Shown: one piece after another, positions 57,943-64,000 of the stretch | How positions within the stretch are numbered: the stretch's first letter is position 1 | How the letters are laid out: each line of letters begins with the position of its first letter | Source of the DNA: Candidatus Treponema merdequi | GTDB taxonomy: Bacteria > Spirochaetota > Spirochaetia > Treponematales > Treponemataceae | Direction of reading: 5' to 3' | NCBI GenBank assembly: GCA_018064525.1 | Contig: JAGHVB010000014.1 | Coordinates: forward strand, 1 to 64,000 | Length of the DNA stretch: 64,000 nt | Position numbers and translations under genes: made by a program | The notes under the pieces: model-generated | What the model was told of the DNA's origin: nothing | What the model saw: only the letters and a program-made list of their open reading frames with translations | Databases searched by the model: none

Positions 57943-59539
57943 ATCTATTTTAATATTGGGCGCAGGTTTGATGCAGAAACCTGCCATAGTAAGTGCAAAG
58001 GAACTCGGACTTAAAGTATTTGTAATTGATGCAAATGATAAAGCTGTATGCGTAAGTCTTGCTGATGTTTTTAAGAAAATCGACTTAAAAGACCGCGAAC
58101 AGATTGCTTCTTACGCTGTTGAATTAAAACAGAAAGAAAATCTTTCAGCAGTTTTTACTGCAGGAACTGATTTTTCTGCATCAGTTTCTTACGCAAGTGA
58201 AAAGGCAGGCCTTCTGTCACATTCATTTGAAGCTGCACTCAATGCAAGTGAAAAAACACTTATGAGGACAGCATTTGATAAAAAATCCGTTCCATCTCCT
58301 AAATTCATCAAAATTACCAGAGATAAAATCTGCGAGACACTGACACCGGAATTTGTTTCTTCACTTGTATATCCCTGTGTTGTAAAACCTGTTGACAATA
58401 TGGGTGCCCGTGGCTGCAGGATGATACGAAATAAAAGTGAACTTTTATTCAGCGTTGAAGAAGCAATAAAATATTCAAGAAGCGGAACCTGTATATTTGA
58501 ACAGTATATGCCGGGACCTGAATTTTCTATTGATGCTCTTGTCTATGACGGAACAATGACAATAACTGGTTTTGCAGACAGACATATTTATTTTCCACCG
58601 TATTTCATTGAAACAGGACACACAATGCCGACATCTGTTTCAAAAGATGAATATGATGAACTTGTAAAAACTTTTTCAGAAGGTGTTCACGCACTCGGAC
58701 TTACAAGAGGAGCTGCAAAAGCAGACATCAAATATACAGAAAATGGACCGATGATCGGAGAAATTGCAGCGCGACTTTCAGGCGGTTATATGTCCGGCTG
58801 GACTTATCCTTATTCTTCAGATTTAAATCTGACAAAGGCTGCAATTCAGATTGCGTGCGGAGAAGTTCCACTTGAACTTGAAGCAAACAGAAAAGAACTT
58901 GATATTAATTCACCATTTAAACTTTTTGCCGTTGAAAGCAAAAGGGTAAGTGCAGAACGTGCATGGATTTCAATTCCTGGTGTTGTAAAAAATATTTACG
59001 GACTTGATCAGAAATATAACGAAAATATAATTAAAAATATTTTACCGCGTGTTCAGAAAGGAGATACCGTAACATTTCCTCGCAACAATGTTGAAAAATG
59101 CGGAAACATAATTTCAGTTTCTGAAAACCGAAAAGAAGCAGTTTCTGAATGTGAAAACTTTATTAAAAATATTACGATTGAACTTGAAGAAAATAATGAA
59201 GCAACAACAGCATTTCTTGAAGGAAAAAAACATCCTCAGGAAAAAGATTTTCCTCCGAATGCTTTTAATCTTTCCGGTGGAATTATCAAGGCCCTTGAAC
59301 TTGAACTTGAAAAAAAAGACATTTCAATTCCTGAAAAAATGAATGTTTTAAATTTCATTCCTGATATTTTAAATTCCGAAGAAATCTTAAAAGTCCGTGA
59401 CTGGAATTATCTGTCATTGCAGGAAACTCTTGAAAAGTTTAATATGTTGAAACATAATCACAAAAAACTTGATTACAGAAAATTCTGGCTTTATTTAATC
59501 CGCGGGGGAATTCAGGGTGCGCTTTATGCAGCAGAGTAA
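57920..59539 (+). CDS. ATP-grasp ligase of the glycan cluster
   Basis: A 539-residue protein. It opens with a Rossmann segment (ILILGAGLMQKPAIVSAKELGLKVFVID), then has the ATP-grasp core (about 115-320: YPCVVKPVDNMGARGCRMI, FEQYMPGPEFSIDALVYDG, GPMIGEIAARLSGGYMSG). The last 100-odd residues are a charged helical extension of unknown use. ATP-grasp enzymes form amide or thioester bonds by acyl phosphates, so it could amidate or link an amino acid to the sugar made by the neighbours. It overlaps the fusion gene by 23 nt and the amidase gene by 14 nt. Confidence 0.82.
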   Translation: MKSMMNGKSILILGAGLMQKPAIVSAKELGLKVFVIDANDKAVCVSLADVFKKIDLKDREQIASYAVELKQKENLSAVFTAGTDFSASVSYASEKAGLLSHSFEAALNASEKTLMRTAFDKKSVPSPKFIKITRDKICETLTPEFVSSLVYPCVVKPVDNMGARGCRMIRNKSELLFSVEEAIKYSRSGTCIFEQYMPGPEFSIDALVYDGTMTITGFADRHIYFPPYFIETGHTMPTSVSKDEYDELVKTFSEGVHALGLTRGAAKADIKYTENGPMIGEIAARLSGGYMSGWTYPYSSDLNLTKAAIQIACGEVPLELEANRKELDINSPFKLFAVESKRVSAERAWISIPGVVKNIYGLDQKYNENIIKNILPRVQKGDTVTFPRNNVEKCGNIISVSENRKEAVSECENFIKNITIELEENNEATTAFLEGKKHPQEKDFPPNAFNLSGGIIKALELELEKKDISIPEKMNVLNFIPDILNSEEILKVRDWNYLSLQETLEKFNMLKHNHKKLDYRKFWLYLIRGGIQGALYAAE

Positions 59540-60566
59540 AAAGTTTTATTCGTTTTTTATTTTATTTTTTTCTTTAGTTTCGTTTGCATTTTCACAGGTA
59601 CAGGATAAAAATCTTGTAGATGAAATTAAAAAAAGTGGAATTTCTTTCTACTGGGATTCACTTTCAAATACCGGCATTCTTGAAAAAAATAATCAGCATC
59701 TTGTCTTCAGACCAGATCAGAATTTTGTTCTTTACAACAGTTCAAAAATCGGTTACATAGATTCACCGGTAATTACTGACGGACAGATAAAAGTAAGTCA
59801 GGATTTCCTTTCAGAAATTGACGACTTTTTTGCAGTTTCAGATGATTCTTCAAGTCTTAAAATCGGAGCAATAATCATTGATCCGGGACACGGCGGAAAA
59901 GATCCTGGTGCAAGCATGACTCATAAAATCAACGGAAAAAATGTAACTGTAAAAGAAAAAGATGTAAATCTTACAGTCGGAAACATGCTTTCAGGAATGC
60001 TTTCAAAAGCATATCCCGATAAACGCATCATCATGACAAGAAGTACAGATATCTTTTTAACTTTACAGCAGAGAACAGAAATTGCAAATTCCGTAAAATT
60101 AAAAGATGATGAAGCCGTTCTGTACATTTCAATTCATGTAAACGCATCTCTTGATAAAAAAGCCAAAGGATATGAAGTCTGGTATCTTACTCCGGGCTAC
60201 CGCAGAACTGTAATCGATTCAAAAACAAATGCAGATCCGACTGTACGCAATATTTTGAATTCGATGATGGAAGAAGAATATACAACAGAAAGCATTCTCA
60301 TAGCAAAGTTTATTATGGATGGACTTAATGCACAGATTGGTTCAAAATCAGCATCCCGCGGAATAAAAGCCGAGGAATGGTTTGTAGTAAGAAATTCCAA
60401 AATGCCAAGTGTTCTTATTGAACTTGGATTTTTGACAAATTATGAAGAAGCATGCTGTCTTAATGATAAAGCATACTTGCAAAAGTCCGCCCTGGGGATA
60501 TATAATGGAATATCAGCGTTCGTTACTCATTTTGAACGTTCGCGCGGCTTTACAGGAACTAAATAA
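59526..60566 (+). CDS. N-acetylmuramoyl-L-alanine amidase (Amidase_3)
   Basis: A 346-residue secreted zinc amidase that cleaves the bond between MurNAc and the peptide. A signal peptide (about 1-23, ending SFAFS) is followed by a catalytic domain with the metal-site motifs IIIDPGHGGKDPGA (His), the Glu of KEKDVNLTVGNML, YISIHVNAS (His) and VLIELGFLTNYEEA (Glu). The preferred ATG at 59526 has AGGGTG upstream; a GTG at 59517 is also in frame. It overlaps the ATP-grasp gene and leads into the GerMN gene. Role: remodelling peptidoglycan, maybe at the flagellar insertion or septum. Confidence 0.9.
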   Translation: MQQSKKFYSFFILFFSLVSFAFSQVQDKNLVDEIKKSGISFYWDSLSNTGILEKNNQHLVFRPDQNFVLYNSSKIGYIDSPVITDGQIKVSQDFLSEIDDFFAVSDDSSSLKIGAIIIDPGHGGKDPGASMTHKINGKNVTVKEKDVNLTVGNMLSGMLSKAYPDKRIIMTRSTDIFLTLQQRTEIANSVKLKDDEAVLYISIHVNASLDKKAKGYEVWYLTPGYRRTVIDSKTNADPTVRNILNSMMEEEYTTESILIAKFIMDGLNAQIGSKSASRGIKAEEWFVVRNSKMPSVLIELGFLTNYEEACCLNDKAYLQKSALGIYNGISAFVTHFERSRGFTGTK

Positions 60567-61057
60567 TGAGCAATTTAAATTTAAACAACTTAAAGTATGA
60601 ACAGAAGGAAGTAAAAATCCTTTTATCTGTTACAGTACTTTTTTTCATAATTTCCGCAGCTTCCTGGCTTTTGTCTGCTCCCGGAATACGATATGATTTT
60701 TATTTTGAATCCGCTGATTCTGGTGTTCTTTCTGTGGAACATAGAAATCTGCATCTTAAAGGTTATCCGGAAAATGTCCTTCAGTATGTTGATGAACTTA
60801 TTGCAGGTCCTCGTACAGAGCGTTTTAAAAGCCTTTTTTCTGCAGAAACTCATATTATTTCAAGATATATCCGTGACGGGGTTTTATATATAAATCTCTC
60901 ATCTGATGTTCTTGACAGGGCAGGAAGCTGCTCTGAAATTAAAACTGGCATAGAATTATTCAAAAAGAATGTTTTGAATAATTTTAGCAAAATAAATTCG
61001 GTTGAGATGTACATTGATAATAGAAGTATTTATATTTCTGATGAAAGTGAGCTTTAA
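60566..61057 (+). CDS. GerMN-domain membrane protein
   Basis: A 163-residue protein with one N-terminal membrane helix (about 17-37) and a GerMN domain (about 60-155) recognised from VLQYVDELIAGPRTERFKSLF and INLSSDVLDR...KTGIELFKKNVLNNF. GerMN domains occur in spore-germination and lipoprotein contexts; the function is unclear. It starts on the last base of the amidase stop (TAATG), so the pair is coupled and may act in the same wall process. Confidence 0.82.
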   Translation: MSNLNLNNLKYEQKEVKILLSVTVLFFIISAASWLLSAPGIRYDFYFESADSGVLSVEHRNLHLKGYPENVLQYVDELIAGPRTERFKSLFSAETHIISRYIRDGVLYINLSSDVLDRAGSCSEIKTGIELFKKNVLNNFSKINSVEMYIDNRSIYISDESEL

Positions 61058-61073
61058 AAATTTAAAAAAAAAG

Positions 61074-61102
61074 TTGACAAAATCTGAGAGTTATAAGATA
61101 CT
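61074..61102 (+). promoter_or_regulatory. sigma-70 promoter of flaA
   Basis: A perfect TTGACA (61074-61079), a 17-bp spacer and GATACT (61097-61102), with a leader of about 45 nt and AAAGGAG ribosome site. No sigma-28 consensus is seen. Confidence 0.8.
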
Positions 61103-61152
61103 ATATAAATAAAACAAGGCTACATCTAATAGTATATTAAAGGAGTTTTTAA

Positions 61153-62214
61153 ATGAAGAGAACTTTCTATTTATTGGCATCAGTATTGTTGCTTGCCGGT
61201 TCTTTATCTTTTGCTGACAAGGCTATGTTGATTGACTTCGCACAGCTTGATGCAGATTGCTGCAATGACGCAAAGACAAACCAGCCAACACAGAACAAAC
61301 GTACTGTTATGGATTTCTCTGTATCTGCAGGTGCAACATTCACTGAAGATCAGAAAGGACTTATGAAGACATCATTGGCATTGCCTGAGTGGGAAATAGA
61401 CTTGAACTCTTCTGCTCGCAATGTAGGAAGTCTTGCAGAATCAAAAGTTGTTGCTGCTCCTGTAAAAGACAGCGCTAAGGTACCATTTGCTGGTAAAAAC
61501 GTAATGGGTGTTCGCGTAATATTCCCATCTATCGCTTGCAATGCAAATGCAAAAATCGTACCTCCATTTGATATCCCAGCTTATGAACCATTAGCTGACC
61601 GTGATGACAATGGTAACAAGCAGGAACCAACAGACGAACAGAAAGCAAGTGGAAAAACACTTTTCGAAGATGGATATGGTGTTGTAAAAAATGTTGGAAC
61701 AGTAAAATCTATTTCTGTTCTTACAATGGGTATGAACTATCCACACGGACTTTATGTTCTTCTTAAAGACAATGACAATATCGAACGTCGTTATTTCATG
61801 GGTTACCTCGGATTTGACGGATGGAAAACTTTGGTTTGGAACAACCCACAGTACATTTCTGAAATCCGCCAGCGCGAAATCCGTGTATATCCAATCTATC
61901 CACGTGGACTTCCATTCGTAAAATTCACAGGATTCCAGATCACTCGTGACGCAGCTCACATCGGTGACAACTACATTGGATATTTCAAAGACGTACAGAT
62001 TATTTACGACAAAGCACTTCTTACATCTGACCGCGACATCGCTGATGAAGACCTCTGGGGAATCATCACAAAGAAAGAAACAGCTCGTCAGACAGCAGAA
62101 ATGTCTCGCTTCGGAAATACACAGGTTAACCGCTATCTCGAAAGAGAAAAGATGGATACTGAAAACTACTTCTCAGCTGAAGATGGTATCAAGGCTGAAG
62201 AGAACAATCAGTAA
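61153..62214 (+). CDS. flaA: flagellar filament outer-layer (sheath) protein FlaA
   Basis: A 353-residue spirochaete sheath protein that coats the FlaB core of the periplasmic flagella. It has a signal peptide (about 1-20, ending GSLSFA), then MLIDFAQLDADCCNDAK, a TLVWNNPQYISEIRQREIRVYP motif and FQITRDAAHIGDNYIGYFKDVQIIYDKAL. These are typical of FlaA1. The C-terminus is acidic. Codon use is strongly C-ending in Phe, Tyr, Asn and Arg codons, as expected for an abundant protein. It is monocistronic with promoter and terminator. Confidence 0.95.
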   Translation: MKRTFYLLASVLLLAGSLSFADKAMLIDFAQLDADCCNDAKTNQPTQNKRTVMDFSVSAGATFTEDQKGLMKTSLALPEWEIDLNSSARNVGSLAESKVVAAPVKDSAKVPFAGKNVMGVRVIFPSIACNANAKIVPPFDIPAYEPLADRDDNGNKQEPTDEQKASGKTLFEDGYGVVKNVGTVKSISVLTMGMNYPHGLYVLLKDNDNIERRYFMGYLGFDGWKTLVWNNPQYISEIRQREIRVYPIYPRGLPFVKFTGFQITRDAAHIGDNYIGYFKDVQIIYDKALLTSDRDIADEDLWGIITKKETARQTAEMSRFGNTQVNRYLEREKMDTENYFSAEDGIKAEENNQ

Positions 62215-62235
62215 TCTGAGTAGTATTACCTGATG

Positions 62236-62268
62236 AAAAAGACGCTTCTCTGAAGCGTCTTTTTTTTT
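62236..62268 (+). terminator. terminator of flaA
   Basis: A 10-bp stem (AAGACGCTTC / GAAGCGTCTT) with a 3-nt loop is followed by a run of about nine T residues. Confidence 0.93.
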
Positions 62269-62349
62269 AAGTTTCAGATTTTTTTTAATTCTGAAATAGT
62301 GATAGTTAAAAATAAAGTTTCCTTTAGGCAGACTTATTGGAGAATAAAA

Positions 62350-63624
62350 ATGACAGCCGCTGTTAAAGTTCCTGGAAAGCAGATTATTAAAGAAAATTAT
62401 GAAAAATATCGTATTTTGTTTTCTGTTATATTAAAAAACATTCAGGAAAAAATTGAAAAAGATATTACATTAAATCCTAAACCTGTTTATAAATCCCGCA
62501 TTAAATCATTTGACAGTTACTATTCAAAACTTTTACGTTTAAAACCAAAAGAAGCTTCTGAAAAAAGTGATCTCGTTGCACTTACAGATATGATGGGAAT
62601 AAGGGTTGTCTGTGCTTTTCTTGAAGATATTTCAACGGTTGAACATCAGATAAAAAGTAAATATGAAGTAAAAGAAGTAGAGCATAAAGGTAATCTTCAG
62701 AATGTAAAAGAGTTTGGTTATGAATCAACTCACATTCTTATTTCAATTCCACAGGACTGCCTGAACCTTGATTCAATTGAAGATGAAGAAATAAAAAAAC
62801 TTGCATTACCCGAAAATCTAGTATGCGAAATTCAGGTAAGGACAATTTTACAGGATGCATGGGCAGAAGTAGAACATGAACTCATCTACAAAACTGAGTT
62901 TACTCCTTTTGATGCACCTTTAAGAAGAAAAATGGCTTCTGTAAATGCAAGCTTAAATCTTGCAGATATAATATTCCAGGAAATCAGAGATTATCAGACA
63001 AAACTTCAGCGTGAAGTAGAAGAAAGAAGAACGACATTCTATGAACAGGCTGATTTTATTACAGATTCAGAAAATAAAGAGCTCCAGATAAAGAAGGAAG
63101 AGCCAAAAGATATAAACCGTGTTTCACCATTTGTACATGGAACAATTGATGATATGATTCTTGCTGCAATTCACGCACATAACATCGGCGATATTCCCGA
63201 AGCAATCCGAATTTATACACAGATTCTTGAACATGAAAATGCTGATGATAATACAGTTTTATCTGTAATTTACAAACATCGTGGAATGGCTTATTTTGCA
63301 CAGAATAATTATCAGAAAGCTCTTGAAGATTTTCAGGCTTCAAGTAAATATGATCCAAAAAGTTTCAGATCAATATATTACGAAGGAATTGTTCACAGCG
63401 TAATTGGAAATATTGATAAAGCAATTGAATGTTATGACAGATCTCTTGAAATCAACGAATTTCAGTCTCACGCGCTTTTCAGACGCGCTCTTGCATATTA
63501 CAACAAGAACGAATATCAGACTGCATTAAATGATTTGACAGCAGCAGAAAGCCTTGGACTTAATTCTGATGAAGCAAAAGCTTTGCATAAAAAACTTGTA
63601 GAAAAGTTTGATATGGGATTTTAA
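62350..63624 (+). CDS. RelA-type (p)ppGpp synthetase domain fused to TPRs
   Basis: A 424-residue protein. Residues about 20-215 are a RelA_SpoT synthetase domain (KSRIKSFDSYYSKLLRLKPK, SDLVALTDMMGIRVVCAFLED, EVKEVEHKGNLQN, ESTHILISI, CEIQVRTILQDAWAEVEHELIYK), with no HD hydrolase. About 265-415 are three TPRs (HNIGDIPEAIRIYTQILEHE, YFAQNNYQKALEDF). The ATG at 62350 is chosen for its GGAG site; a frame to 62299 lacks one. Probably makes or senses pyrophosphorylated guanosine; the TPR tail could dock it to a partner. Whether synthetic activity remains cannot be read. Confidence 0.88.
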   Translation: MTAAVKVPGKQIIKENYEKYRILFSVILKNIQEKIEKDITLNPKPVYKSRIKSFDSYYSKLLRLKPKEASEKSDLVALTDMMGIRVVCAFLEDISTVEHQIKSKYEVKEVEHKGNLQNVKEFGYESTHILISIPQDCLNLDSIEDEEIKKLALPENLVCEIQVRTILQDAWAEVEHELIYKTEFTPFDAPLRRKMASVNASLNLADIIFQEIRDYQTKLQREVEERRTTFYEQADFITDSENKELQIKKEEPKDINRVSPFVHGTIDDMILAAIHAHNIGDIPEAIRIYTQILEHENADDNTVLSVIYKHRGMAYFAQNNYQKALEDFQASSKYDPKSFRSIYYEGIVHSVIGNIDKAIECYDRSLEINEFQSHALFRRALAYYNKNEYQTALNDLTAAESLGLNSDEAKALHKKLVEKFDMGF

Positions 63625-63653
63625 AAAAAATTAAAAAATTAATAAAAATGGTA

Positions 63654-63682
63654 TTGACCAAAATTTTCATTTTTGCTATATT
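63654..63682 (+). promoter_or_regulatory. sigma-70 promoter of tRNA-Glu
   Basis: TTGACC (63654-63659), a 17-bp spacer and TATATT (63677-63682), nearly identical to the tRNA-Phe promoter. Confidence 0.85.
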
Positions 63683-63711
63683 ACCAAAGTCAGCGAAATG
63701 CTGAAGTGTAT

Positions 63712-63783
63712 GTCTCCTTCGTCTAGTGGTTAGGACATCGGGTTTTCATCCCGACAACAGCAGTTCAATTCTGCTAGGAGATG
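63712..63783 (+). tRNA. tRNA-Glu (TTC)
   Basis: The cloverleaf folds by eye: GTCTCCT pairs with AGGAGAT (G-U at the first pair), the anticodon stem TCGGG/CCCGA encloses the loop TTTTCAT with TTC, and the T arm is CAGCA-GTTCAAT-TCTGCT-type. No encoded CCA. It is bounded by its own promoter and terminator. Confidence 0.95.
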
Positions 63784-63786
63784 TCA

Positions 63787-63817
63787 AAGCCTGCTTTAGT
63801 TAGCAGGCTTTTTTTTT
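63787..63817 (+). terminator. terminator of tRNA-Glu
   Basis: A perfect 9-bp stem (AAGCCTGCT / AGCAGGCTT) with a 6-nt loop is followed by a T run. Confidence 0.93.
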
Positions 63818-63839
63818 GCTATTCGGGTGGAATTTTTTA

Positions 63840-64000
63840 ATGTCGGATGACGAAGCAGAGTACAAGATAGTTCAATTACTCGATGTAGAAAGTACTGCAA
63901 AGTATATTTCAAACGGCGGTACTTTAAGTAAACTTTCTGAAAATTTTGAGGAAAGAAAAAGTCAGATTGAACTTCTCAAAAAAATTACTGATGCTTTCAA
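63840..64000 (+). CDS. start of a probable DinG-like helicase (cut by the window end)
   Basis: Only the first 53 codons are in the window, with GGGTGGA as a ribosome site. The sequence opens MSDDEAEYKIVQLLDVES and contains NGGTLSKLSENFEERKSQIELLKKITDAF. The FEERxxQIELL stretch is like the Q-type motif before the P-loop in DinG/XPD-family DNA helicases. The P-loop itself is not yet reached, so the function is a tentative reading. Confidence 0.6.
   Translation, partial: MSDDEAEYKIVQLLDVESTAKYISNGGTLSKLSENFEERKSQIELLKKITDAF

Overview
The window is spirochaete chromosome, most likely a host-associated or gut Treponema. It is A+T-rich. It carries the periplasmic flagellar sheath protein FlaA, a radical SAM protein of the spirochaete-specific spiro-SPASM type, several TPR and ankyrin proteins, and a murG-cvpA-holB-kinase-NtrC-type-regulator run that I recall being arranged similarly in other treponemes. 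I see no prophage, complete insertion sequence, CRISPR array or rRNA operon. It reads as core chromosome with a few small repeat elements.

Layout. 1-6648: tRNA-Phe, then one operon (ankyrin protein, murG, cvpA, holB-like clamp-loader subunit, sensor kinase, sigma-54 activator), convergent with glgC. 8.1-11.9 kb: a lipase-type lipoprotein and the flagellar rod genes flgF-flgG-flgJ behind a good sigma-28 promoter. 11.9-17.5 kb: a membrane-anchored Holliday-resolvase-like nuclease, murC, a CorC/CNNM membrane protein, yicC and a cytidylate-kinase-like gene. Two related inverted-repeat elements lie in this stretch. 17.5-19.9 kb: leuCD with a 31-bp tandem palindromic array just upstream of its promoter, and a small HMA-fold protein without metal-binding cysteines. 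20-25.7 kb: rlmN, TPR proteins, rsmD, a secreted ankyrin protein and yebC. 25.9-30.7 kb: two tandem paralogous surface proteins, then ruvC divergent from ruvA-ruvB-queA. 30.8-36.8 kb: a minus-strand operon with a nucleotide-sugar dehydratase, a DegT aminotransferase and a three-subunit molybdenum-hydroxylase-like complex whose key motifs are missing. 37-39.3 kb: a secreted protein plus an RlpA/SPOR-like protein with acidic repeats, and the tmRNA gene. 39.4-46 kb: a DUF368 transporter, an RsbU/RsbV/RsbW-type partner-switching module, a ParB-like protein, a metallophosphoesterase and a TPR/Mrr-like fusion. 46.1-52.8 kb: two TPR proteins, mutL, xseB and xseA. 52.9-62.2 kb: a likely glycan operon (spiro-SPASM, glycosyltransferase, a fused SpsF-SpsG-methyltransferase and an ATP-grasp enzyme) running into an amidase, a GerMN protein and then flaA. 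62.3-64 kb: a RelA-type synthetase with a TPR tail, tRNA-Glu and the start of a probable DinG-like helicase.

Themes. (1) Several genes, including both ankyrin genes, murC, ruvC and ruvA, have a -10 box 6-7 nt before the ATG and no Shine-Dalgarno sequence. They are probably transcribed as leaderless mRNAs. (2) Sigma-28-like promoters precede flgF, the RlpA/SPOR operon and, more weakly, the spiro-SPASM operon. This links motility, envelope and glycan genes. (3) The dehydratase/aminotransferase pair and the SpsF/SpsG-like cluster could together make a CMP-activated amino sugar for flagellar or surface glycosylation. That last point is inference.
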